From: Gemmatimonadota bacterium
GTDB taxonomy: Bacteria; Gemmatimonadota; Gemmatimonadetes; Gemmatimonadales; Gemmatimonadaceae
DNA: 64,000 nucleotides
Reading direction: 5' to 3'
NCBI GenBank assembly: GCA_040388625.1
Contig: JAZKBK010000003.1
Coordinates: 124,001 to 188,000 of the forward strand
Position numbers and translations under genes: made by a program. The notes under the pieces were generated by a model. That model saw only the letters and a list, made by a program, of their open reading frames with translations. It was not told the DNA's origin and did not search any database. Every line of letters starts with the position of its first letter. The first letter of the stretch is position 1. Shown piece by piece: positions 7,731 through 16,655 of this stretch.

Positions 7731-9193
7731 CAACTCAACTTGTGGCCGGGCTCGTCGACAAGTTGCGCGCCATCGTGGGTGATCGATTCGTCCTAATACG
7801 CGATGCAGAGTTGCTGGCATACGAATCGGACGGACTGCCGGGTTATCACAAGCGCCCCAACGTCGCGGTGCTTCCCGGGTCGCGCGACGAGGTTGTGGAA
7901 GTGGTACGGTTGCTTGCCGAGTCCGAGGTACAGTTCGTACCGCGTGGTGCGGGAACGGGGCTCTCCGGCGGTGCACTGGCTGACGACGTGGTGCTTCTGG
8001 GTCTGCACCGGCTCAAGGCTGTGCTCGACATGGACATCGCGCGGATGCGCGCGACGGTCGAGCCAGGTGTCGTGAATGCGACGCTGAACAAGCGGCTCGC
8101 GCCTCACGGTGTGTTCTACGCGCCCGATCCATCCAGCGAGGCAGCGTGCACGATTGGTGGAAACATCGCCGAGAACTCCGGTGGTCCGCACTGCCTCAAG
8201 TATGGTGTGACGCTGAATCACGTTCTCGCTGCTACCGTTCTGCTTCCCGATGGGGAGATCGTCGAGCTGGGCGATCGCGACGGCGGGATGGCAGGCTACG
8301 ATCTACTTGGCGCATTCGTGGGATCGGAGGGATGCTTCGGCGTTGCACTGGACATCACCGTGCGGCTTACGCGGAAGCCGGCGGCCGTACGAACGGCGCT
8401 GGCGGATTTCATGGACGTTGCGGATGCATCGCACGCGACGTCGGCGATCATTGCATCGGGCGTGGTGCCGGCGGCTCTCGAATTCATGGACAGCGGCGTA
8501 ATCCGCGTGGTCGAGCAGTCGATATTCGCCGCCGGCTATCCCATCGACGCAGCTGCGATTCTACTGATCGAGGTGGACGGAACCGTCGAGAGCACGGATG
8601 CGGACATGGATCTCGTGCGCAAGCTGTGCATGGAATGTGGCGCGCGCTCCGTGCGTGTCGCCACGAACGAGACCGAGCGGGCGCGGTTGTGGCAGGGCCG
8701 GAAGAAAGCGTTCGGAGCGATGGGACGTCTCGCGCCGAATCTGGCGGTCCAGGACGCGGTGATTCCGCGCACGCGTCTGGCGGAGGTACTGGCGCAGATC
8801 CACGCGATCGCCGACTCGCACGGAGTGACGGTGTGCAACGTATTTCACGCTGGTGACGGCAACCTGCATCCGAACATCTCCTACGACGCTGGCGATCCGG
8901 ATCAGGTACGGCGCGTGCACGAGTCGATGGCGGCGATGATGCAGGCATGCATCGCGGCTGGCGGGAGCATCACCGGCGAGCACGGTGTGGGGCTGGACAA
9001 GCTGCGTTACATGCCGTTGCTGTTCGACGAGCCGACGCTCGCGGCGATGTGCGATCTGCGCACTGCATTCGACCCGGCGCGACGCTCGAATCCCGGCAAG
9101 GTGGTTCCGGTGCATTCATGTCGCGAGTGGCATGGAGCGCCGGCAGTACGCGCTGGTGAGATCGCATCCGAGGTGGCGTCTGATGCGCGGTGA
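7727..9193 (+). CDS. glcD: Glycolate oxidase FAD-linked subunit GlcD
   Basis: A 488-residue FAD-binding oxidase. The FAD-binding PCMH domain contains RPNVAVLPGSRDEV, RGAGTGLSGGAL and CTIGGNIAENSGGPHCLKYG. The C-terminal GlcD/LDH domain ends with VFHAGDGNLHPN and GSITGEHGVGLDK, whose histidines bind substrate and flavin. Together with GlcE and GlcF it oxidises glycolate or a similar 2-hydroxyacid and passes electrons to the membrane pool. The start overlaps the lipid kinase stop by 4 bp, and the end overlaps glcE by 11 bp. Length and motif order are normal; D-lactate is an alternative substrate. Confidence 0.93.
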   Translation: MTTQLVAGLVDKLRAIVGDRFVLIRDAELLAYESDGLPGYHKRPNVAVLPGSRDEVVEVVRLLAESEVQFVPRGAGTGLSGGALADDVVLLGLHRLKAVLDMDIARMRATVEPGVVNATLNKRLAPHGVFYAPDPSSEAACTIGGNIAENSGGPHCLKYGVTLNHVLAATVLLPDGEIVELGDRDGGMAGYDLLGAFVGSEGCFGVALDITVRLTRKPAAVRTALADFMDVADASHATSAIIASGVVPAALEFMDSGVIRVVEQSIFAAGYPIDAAAILLIEVDGTVESTDADMDLVRKLCMECGARSVRVATNETERARLWQGRKKAFGAMGRLAPNLAVQDAVIPRTRLAEVLAQIHAIADSHGVTVCNVFHAGDGNLHPNISYDAGDPDQVRRVHESMAAMMQACIAAGGSITGEHGVGLDKLRYMPLLFDEPTLAAMCDLRTAFDPARRSNPGKVVPVHSCREWHGAPAVRAGEIASEVASDAR

Positions 9194-9851
9194 CGCAGAG
9201 ATCTCGGCGGCGGTGCGCGATGCGATAGCCGATCGCGGCGGGCTTCGCATCGTCGGCCGCGGAACGTGGCTCGACGCTGGATCACCCGTCGCGGCGCATA
9301 CGCAGCTCGTTCTTTCAGACGATCACGGAATCGTTGCGTACGTGCCGGACGATCTAACGATAACCGTACGAGCGGGAACCACGCTACGCGAGCTGGACGA
9401 GACACTGGGCGCACACGATCAGTGGATCGCGCTGGATCCGGAAGGAGGCACCGACGTCACGATTGGCGCGACGGTTGCGACATGCTCGTACGGACCTGCG
9501 GCGGCGTTCTTTGGGACGCCGCGAGATCAGGTGCTGGGCATGACGGTCGTGCTCGGGACGGGAGATGTGATACGCGCAGGCGGGCGAGTGGTGAAGAACG
9601 TCGCCGGCTTCGATCTCACGCGACTCATGATCGGTGCGTGGGGAACGCTGGGCGTCATCACGGAAGTTACGCTGCGTGTGCGGTCGCGGTCGATGCGAAT
9701 TGATTCGGTCTCGCACATGCGCCGCCAGCTTCCGCAGTCGCACGGTTACCGCAGGCCGGAGATTGTTCACGACCGGCTTTCCGCTGCGCTCATGCAGCGC
9801 TTCGATCCGCACCACGTGCTGAATCCTGGAATCATGGAAGCGAAGTCATGA
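9183..9851 (+). CDS. glcE: Short GlcE-type FAD-binding subunit
   Basis: A 222-residue version of GlcE, which is usually about 350 residues. The N-terminal FAD-binding part is intact: LRIVGRGTWLDAG, VRAGTTLRELDETLG, DVTIGATVATCSYGPAAAFFGTPRDQVLGMTVVLGTGDVIRAGGRVVKNVAGFDL. After ITEVTLRVRSRS (about residue 175) the middle of the C-terminal domain is missing, and the protein goes straight to LMQRFDPHHVLNPG, the family's normal C-terminus. The reading frame is clean and the overlaps with glcD and glcF are intact, so it looks like a compact functional subunit rather than a decayed gene. Confidence 0.85.
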   Translation: MRGDAEISAAVRDAIADRGGLRIVGRGTWLDAGSPVAAHTQLVLSDDHGIVAYVPDDLTITVRAGTTLRELDETLGAHDQWIALDPEGGTDVTIGATVATCSYGPAAAFFGTPRDQVLGMTVVLGTGDVIRAGGRVVKNVAGFDLTRLMIGAWGTLGVITEVTLRVRSRSMRIDSVSHMRRQLPQSHGYRRPEIVHDRLSAALMQRFDPHHVLNPGIMEAKS

Positions 9852-11113
9852 CGGAGGCGACCAGGCCGCCATGCGCTGACACGCCGCTCGCGCAGGAACA
9901 GGCCGGGCTCGACGCGTGTGTGCACTGCGGGTTCTGTCTGCAGGCGTGTCCGACATATCTGGCCCTGGAGGACGAGAACGACTCGCCGCGCGGCCGGATC
10001 GTCCTGATGCGTGCGCTGGTTGACGGGAAGCTGGCGCCGAGTGATCCCGATCTGCGGGAGCACATCGATCGGTGTCTCGGCTGTCGCGCGTGCGAGACAG
10101 CGTGCCCGTCCGGAGTGCCGTACGGACATCTGCTGGAAGCTACGCGTGCGACGCTACGCGGTGGGCAGGCGCCGACGGCCGCTTCGCGCGCCCTTCTCCG
10201 TGTATTTGCGCACCGGCCGTTGATGCGCGCCGCGATGGCGTTTGCGCGGCTCCTGGCGGCGACACCGATTCCGACGCTGTTGATGAAGCTGCCCGGAAGA
10301 ATGGGCTTCGCGATGGCGATGCTCGCGTCCACCGAATTTCCACTCGAGCGGGGCAAGTATCGCGCGGAGGGTGATGGGACGAACGGCAGCGCCGCGCTGC
10401 TGCTGGGCTGCGTGATGGAGGGACTGTTCACCGCGACGAATCGTGCCACCGAGAGAGTGCTGACGCGGAATGATTATCGCATGACCGCTGCACCGGGACA
10501 GGGCTGTTGCGGGGCGCTGCACGCGCATGCCGGTGATCTGGATGCGGCGCGCAGACTTGCACGACGCAACATCGTCGCGTTCGAGCGTTCCGGTGCACAA
10601 TACGTGGTCGCGAACGCAGCAGGTTGTGGCGCGATGATGAAGGAATACGCGCATCTGTTGAGCGGGGATCCCGAGTGGGCCGATCGCGCGCGCGAAATAT
10701 CGTCCCGTGTGCGAGATGTGAGCGAGCTGCTGGCCGCGGCCTGTCCGCGCCCGGGCGGAGTAATTCCCTTCACCGTTGCGTACGATGCACCGTGTCATCT
10801 GCAGCATGCGCAGCGCGTGACGACCGCCCCGATCGCCGTACTCCAGGCGATTCCGGGGGTGCAGCTGGTACCGCTGGACGAGTCGGATCAATGTTGCGGC
10901 AGTGCTGGAATCTACAACCTGATCGAGCCGGAGACGTCGGACGCCGTGCTGGAACGGAAACTGGATCGCATCGGCGCATCTCATGCTGCGCTCGTTGCCA
11001 CCGGCAATCCCGGTTGTCTTATGCAGATCGGAGCGGGATTGCTTCGGTCCGACATGCGGGCGCGCGCGGTGCATCCTATAGATTTACTGGATGCCTCCTA
11101 CGCTGCTGATTGA
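9848..11113 (+). CDS. glcF: Glycolate oxidase iron-sulfur subunit GlcF
   Basis: A 421-residue iron-sulfur protein that carries electrons from GlcD/E to the respiratory chain. Two 4Fe-4S motifs are visible: CVHCGFCLQAC (Cys 24, 27, 30, 34) and CLGCRACETAC (Cys 76, 79, 82, 86). Two CCG domains follow, with GQGCCGALHAHAGD and DQCCGSAGIYN. The ATG overlaps the glcE stop by 4 bp, and the end overlaps ygfZ by 23 bp. Length and layout are normal for GlcF. Confidence 0.94.
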   Translation: MTEATRPPCADTPLAQEQAGLDACVHCGFCLQACPTYLALEDENDSPRGRIVLMRALVDGKLAPSDPDLREHIDRCLGCRACETACPSGVPYGHLLEATRATLRGGQAPTAASRALLRVFAHRPLMRAAMAFARLLAATPIPTLLMKLPGRMGFAMAMLASTEFPLERGKYRAEGDGTNGSAALLLGCVMEGLFTATNRATERVLTRNDYRMTAAPGQGCCGALHAHAGDLDAARRLARRNIVAFERSGAQYVVANAAGCGAMMKEYAHLLSGDPEWADRAREISSRVRDVSELLAAACPRPGGVIPFTVAYDAPCHLQHAQRVTTAPIAVLQAIPGVQLVPLDESDQCCGSAGIYNLIEPETSDAVLERKLDRIGASHAALVATGNPGCLMQIGAGLLRSDMRARAVHPIDLLDASYAAD

Positions 11114-12074
11114 CAGGTCCGACCGCGCTCGAATCGAGATCTCCGGAGCTCACGCGGTTGCAACTCTCAACGGTCTCGTCACGAACGACGTTGCTGCGCT
11201 GAAAGCCGGTCACGGGCAATACGCGGCGGCGCTCACCGCGAAGGGCAAGATCGTCGCGGACATGATACTGCTCATGCTGGACGACAGGATTCAGGTGCAT
11301 GCGTCCCCCGCATCCGCTCCGGGATTACGTGCGATGTTCGCCAAGTTCGTGAATCCGCGGTTCGCCACGCTCATCGATGTCACCGACATAACCGGCGACA
11401 TCACGCTCGTTGGCGATCACAGCGCCGAGTCGATCGTGCGGGCTTCGAACGGAAGTGTGAACGCGGAGGAGCTGTCGGCATTGCCGCACTTCTCCTTCAT
11501 CCCTGCAACGATCGGTGGTGCGCCCGTGATCATCGTTCATCTTCCGCCGATCGGCGCCGACAGTGAGCGCGTCTATTCCGCGATCGTCCCGCGCGATGCG
11601 CTCGAGCGTGTACGGGCCGCGTTCCACGATGCGGGTGCCGTCGAAGCGAGTGTTGAAGTGATGGACACGTTGCGCGTGGAGAGCGGCTTCCCGGAATGGG
11701 GAGTGGACATGGACGAGAACACGCTTCCGCAGGAGGCGAATCTCGACGACATGCATGCGGTGTCATACACGAAGGGATGTTACATAGGCCAGGAGACCGT
11801 GGCGCGCATTCACTTTCGCGGACATGTGAATCGGAGTCTTCGCAGGCTCAGATTTTCGAATGGCGTGATACCACCGCGCGGAGCCGTGCTGCAGGATGCG
11901 GAGCATCGTGGCATCGGCGACGTTCGCAGCACTGCCAGGAGCGACCGTGACGGTGCGATTGGAATCGGCATGGTGCGACGGGAGATCGATGACGGACAGG
12001 CGATCGACGTGCACTGGGAAGGCGGTGCTACGACTGCGGTTGTAGCAGGAAAAGCAAAAGGCGCGATCGAGTGA
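11091..12074 (+). CDS. ygfZ: YgfZ/GcvT folate-binding protein
   Basis: A 327-residue relative of glycine-cleavage T-protein. The YgfZ signature KGCYIGQETVARIHFRGHVNR is intact, including the redox-sensitive Cys. YgfZ (IBA57 in mitochondria) uses folate to support assembly or repair of certain 4Fe-4S enzymes. It is the last gene of the glcDEF operon and overlaps glcF by 23 bp, which suggests that it serves the two clusters of GlcF. Its stop codon lies in the loop of the following terminator. Confidence 0.92.
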   Translation: MPPTLLIDRSDRARIEISGAHAVATLNGLVTNDVAALKAGHGQYAAALTAKGKIVADMILLMLDDRIQVHASPASAPGLRAMFAKFVNPRFATLIDVTDITGDITLVGDHSAESIVRASNGSVNAEELSALPHFSFIPATIGGAPVIIVHLPPIGADSERVYSAIVPRDALERVRAAFHDAGAVEASVEVMDTLRVESGFPEWGVDMDENTLPQEANLDDMHAVSYTKGCYIGQETVARIHFRGHVNRSLRRLRFSNGVIPPRGAVLQDAEHRGIGDVRSTARSDRDGAIGIGMVRREIDDGQAIDVHWEGGATTAVVAGKAKGAIE

Positions 12075-12090
12075 TCGCGCCTTTTGCTTT
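12051..12090. terminator. Strong bidirectional terminator between ygfZ and the lipoprotein gene
   Basis: A perfect 18-bp stem, AAAGCAAAAGGCGCGATC (12051-12068) with its reverse complement at 12073-12090, closes a 4-nt loop (GAGT). It carries an A-run on one side and a T-run on the other, so it can stop transcription from both converging genes. It covers the last codons and the stop of ygfZ. Confidence 0.93.
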
Positions 12091-12104
12091 GTGAGCTATG
12101 AAGA

Positions 12105-12338
12105 TTACGGCTTCTTCATTGCGCTTTTTGCTGAATCGGCGAGTGCCTTGCCGGAATCCAGCATCTTCTTTGCGGTATCAGTCATCGCTTTGGAGCTATC
12201 CATCATCTTCATTGCAGTGTCAGTGGCTGTTGCTGGTGCTGCTGCTGCCGGCATGGTTGTGTCGGTAGCTGCCTCTTCCTTCTTTGCACAAGCTGCTACT
12301 GCGAGTAGGGCGACGGCGACGAGGGCCAGGCGCTTCAT
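12105..12338 (-). CDS. Small repeat lipoprotein
   Basis: A 77-residue lipoprotein. The signal peptide ends in the lipobox VAAC with Cys17. An Ala/Pro-rich linker (residues 24-38) follows, then a 14-residue tandem repeat: TDTAMKMMDSSKAM (39-52), TDTAKKMLDSGKAL (53-66) and a partial third copy (67-76). The pattern suggests an amphipathic helix with two heptads per repeat, like a short coiled-coil spacer anchored to the outer membrane. An AAGGAG ribosome site precedes the ATG by about 8 bp. I do not recognise a family. Confidence 0.72.
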   Translation of the reverse strand: MKRLALVAVALLAVAACAKKEEAATDTTMPAAAAPATATDTAMKMMDSSKAMTDTAKKMLDSGKALADSAKSAMKKP

Positions 12339-12502
12339 ACGAGAATCTCCTTAGAGAGGTTCAGAGGGTGATCGCCCGGGTCCGTGCACGCAGTCGCGTT
12401 GCCCGGATGTGGCGCGGGGTCGAATCTATGTCTACCAGAATCGGTGTCAAGTACCACGACCCCCGAGCTAAATTACGTCGTACATGAGGGTTTCGCGACT
12501 GG

Positions 12503-12532
12503 TTGACATTTATCCGGATGCCAGACTAGCAA
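12503..12532 (+). promoter_or_regulatory. Possible promoter of the MoxR-like ATPase gene
   Basis: A consensus TTGACA lies at 12503-12508, with TAGCAA at 12527-12532 after 18 bp as the best -10 candidate. The -10 match is poor. The rest of 12339-12580, between the divergent genes, holds nothing else that I can identify. Confidence 0.35.
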
Positions 12533-12580
12533 TAATCGCGCTACGCCGCCGACAACCCGCCGAACCGAATCGAGAGTAGT

Positions 12581-14050
<1,470 letters not shown>

Positions 14051-14106
14051 CGTTTAGCGTTCAGCGTAGCCATCCAGCATAGCCTTCAGCCCAGCGAGGT
14101 TTCCGT

Positions 14107-14736
14107 ATGCCGATCATCACTGTCTCGCGCATGTACTGCTCGGGTGGCTCGAACGTCGCGGCGCGCGTGGCGGACGCGATGGGATGGTCGCTGCTGGACA
14201 ACGCTGTGATCGACGAAGTAGCGGCCCGCACGGGACTGAGCGTGTCGGAGGTCGCCGCACGTGAGGAGCGCCGTCCGTCGTTGGCGGAGCGGGTCGCCAC
14301 GGCGATGGCGATGAGTACTCAGGAGATGATGTCGCCGATCGCCTCGGCGCAACTGCCGCCGACGGAGCAGCGGCTGCTGGATGTGACTCGCACGGTGATC
14401 GAGGAGGCAGCGAGCCGCGACTCGGTGGTCATCGTCGGTCGCGGCGCGCAGATGATGCTCGGCTCGCGCGGTGACGTCTTCGGAGTATTCTGCTACGGCC
14501 CCCTGGAGGCGCTTACACGCAGGTGCATGCAGCGGGACGGCCTGGACCATGCCCACGCGGAGAAACGCGTGCTACAGGTCAATCAGGAACGCGCAGCGTG
14601 GGTCAAATCGAACTGGGGGCGCGACTGGAGCTGGGTGGACAACTACCATCTCTGCGTCAACACCGATGCGCTGGGCGTGGATGGGGCGGCGGATGCGATC
14701 GTGCGAGCGGCGCGCGTGTACTTCGAGCGGGGATGA
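14107..14736 (+). CDS. Cytidylate-kinase-like protein
   Basis: A 209-residue P-loop NTPase of the cytidylate-kinase-like family. The N-terminal ITVSRMYCSGGSNVAARVADAMGW matches the family's SREYGSGG-type loop, and VVIVGRGAQMML is the second conserved strand. Members are found beside diverse genes and their substrate is not generally known; they are distinct from true Cmk. It lies 56 bp after the MoxR-like gene in the same direction and may be cotranscribed. Confidence 0.78.
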   Translation: MPIITVSRMYCSGGSNVAARVADAMGWSLLDNAVIDEVAARTGLSVSEVAAREERRPSLAERVATAMAMSTQEMMSPIASAQLPPTEQRLLDVTRTVIEEAASRDSVVIVGRGAQMMLGSRGDVFGVFCYGPLEALTRRCMQRDGLDHAHAEKRVLQVNQERAAWVKSNWGRDWSWVDNYHLCVNTDALGVDGAADAIVRAARVYFERG

Positions 14737-14748
14737 CGAGTCCGCGCC

Positions 14749-15510
14749 CTATTCGTACAACGTGTCCATGTCCGCCGCTGCCAGCTCGATGAGAAAACCC
14801 GATATCCGGGCGACCACGGCCTCGAAGAAGTGCTCTCCCCGCTCCGGAGTCGCATGAGCGGGATTCCCGGTTCCGGTGTCCCTGGACACGCGAGTCCAGG
14901 GGCGCGGCGCCCAGACCCAGCGCTCGCGCAGTCCCGCAATCGAGGGTTTCCTCTGACTCCCATCGCCAGCCTCGGAGAGCGGTAACACCAGATCCGGCGC
15001 GATGTGCTGCATCACGCTCGTCTCGAGCTCGCCGGCGTGATCGCCGGGCTCGTCGAAGTACGGCGCCGGATCGACGCATGTGTACCAGTTGAGCGAGCAG
15101 AGGAAGACTTCGGTTGTGGGCTGCAACTCGCGGATCATCTGCTTGAAGTCGTTGCCGCCATGTCCGTTGAGGACGACGAGCTTGTGTATCCCCTGCCCTT
15201 CGAGCGCGCTCACGAGATCGCCCAGCAATGCGGCCTGGGTGCTCGGATTCATGTTGAGGCAGAGCTCGATGTCGAGCTGCCCGGTGTTGACACCGAACGG
15301 GACGGTCGGCAACACGATGACCTTCGCGCCCGCTTCCCACGCGCGCCGAGCCGACTCGGCGGCGACTGCATCACACTCCATCACGTCGGTAGCGTATGGC
15401 AGATGGTAGTTGTGGGCTTCGGTCGCGCCCCACGGAAGCACGGCAACATCGTACTCGGTGGACGAGACGGCCTTCCAGTTGGTCTCGGCGAGAATGTATG
15501 GACGAGGCAT
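14749..15510 (-). CDS. Creatininase family amidohydrolase
   Basis: A 253-residue protein of the creatininase/FAPy-deformylase superfamily. Metal-binding features are PWGATEAHNYHLPYATDV (Glu, His and Asp ligands), VLNGHGGND and the Glu in HAGELETSVM. Members hydrolyse cyclic amides or formamides such as creatinine or formamidopyrimidine products. Start ATG 15510 (MPRPYILAETNW) is chosen because the longer ORF only adds sequence from the neighbouring gene. It lies 31 bp after the threonine aldolase gene on the same strand and converges with the cytidylate-kinase-like gene, with 12 bp between the stops. Confidence 0.85.
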   Translation of the reverse strand: MPRPYILAETNWKAVSSTEYDVAVLPWGATEAHNYHLPYATDVMECDAVAAESARRAWEAGAKVIVLPTVPFGVNTGQLDIELCLNMNPSTQAALLGDLVSALEGQGIHKLVVLNGHGGNDFKQMIRELQPTTEVFLCSLNWYTCVDPAPYFDEPGDHAGELETSVMQHIAPDLVLPLSEAGDGSQRKPSIAGLRERWVWAPRPWTRVSRDTGTGNPAHATPERGEHFFEAVVARISGFLIELAAADMDTLYE

Positions 15511-15541
15511 TCTGGAAGTTATATGCGGCGCGGAGGATGCT

Positions 15542-16600
15542 CTAGCAGGAGTGACCAGCGTCGCGAGCGAGACTGGTCGCGCGCGCAACAAAACCGTCGA
15601 CATCGTCCTCGCTGGTCTGGAACGAACACACCAGTCTCAGCTCCGACATCGCTTCGTTCCAGACGTGCAAAGAAGCGGCTTGGCTCAACGGCGCAATCAC
15701 GCGCTCGGGGACGATGACAAATACTTCGTTCGCCTCGACTTTCTGCGTGACTTTGATGCTCGGGATCGACGCCAGCCCGTCGCTCAGGCGTCGAGCCATC
15801 GCATTCGCATGGCGTGCATTGCGAAGCCACAGGTCGTTCGTGAGAAGTGCGGTGAACTGGACCGACATGTAGCGCAGCTTGGATGCCATCTGCATTGCCT
15901 GCTTGCGACGCAGCGTGAAATCACGTGCAAGATGCTCGTTCATGAACACGATCGCCTCGGCGCAGAACGCACCGTTCTTCGTTCCGCCGAATGAGAGCAC
16001 GTCGACTCCGCACCCCGTGGATACTTCGCGCAGCGAGAGATCGAGCGCCGCCGCGGCGTTCGCGATGCGCGCGCCGTCCATGTGCACGTACATTCCGTTC
16101 TCGTGAGCGATGTGAGCAATCGCGCTCACCTCGTCCGGCCTGTAGATCGTTCCGTACTCAGTGGCCTGAGTCAATGACACGACGCCCGGCCTCGCTCCGG
16201 CATGTCCGTCCTGATGCGGTATCGCTGCAGCGACACCATCCGCGGTGATCTTTCCATCGGGCGCATGAATCGGGAGAATTCTGGAGCCCGTCATGCGCTC
16301 CACCGCTCCCCACTCGCTGGTATGAATGTGCGCAGTATCACTGCACAGTATCGCTTCATACGGACGTATGCAGCTCTCGATGGAGAGAACGTTCGCGCCC
16401 GTTCCGGTGAACACGAAAAAAGGTTGCGCCGTCGCGCCGAACTCCCGCCTGATCAGTGCCTCGGCTTCCTGCGTATATGGATCCCCACCGTACGCCGGCA
16501 CGGGGCCGTTGTTGGCGCGAACCACGGCGTCCATGACGTCTGGATGCGCGGGCGCCCAGTTGTCGCTGGCGAAGTTGGGAAGTGTTTTCGTTTCTTGCAT
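15542..16600 (-). CDS. Low-specificity threonine aldolase (PLP-dependent)
   Basis: A 352-residue fold-type I PLP enzyme of the beta-eliminating lyase/threonine aldolase family, which cleaves L-threonine or allo-threonine to glycine and acetaldehyde. Visible motifs are FASDNWAPAHPDV at the N-terminus, GGDPYTQEAE, HMDGARIANA (Asp that binds the pyridine nitrogen) and SFGGTKNGAF with the PLP lysine. ATG 16600 (MQETKTLPNFASDN) gives the expected length. It lies 55 bp after dnaE2 on the same strand. Confidence 0.9.
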   Translation of the reverse strand: MQETKTLPNFASDNWAPAHPDVMDAVVRANNGPVPAYGGDPYTQEAEALIRREFGATAQPFFVFTGTGANVLSIESCIRPYEAILCSDTAHIHTSEWGAVERMTGSRILPIHAPDGKITADGVAAAIPHQDGHAGARPGVVSLTQATEYGTIYRPDEVSAIAHIAHENGMYVHMDGARIANAAAALDLSLREVSTGCGVDVLSFGGTKNGAFCAEAIVFMNEHLARDFTLRRKQAMQMASKLRYMSVQFTALLTNDLWLRNARHANAMARRLSDGLASIPSIKVTQKVEANEVFVIVPERVIAPLSQAASLHVWNEAMSELRLVCSFQTSEDDVDGFVARATSLARDAGHSC

Positions 16601-16655
16601 GGCTGAAGTGTGGACAGGTAGAGCACCACCGTCAAGCTCCAGCACGTCCCACGTC

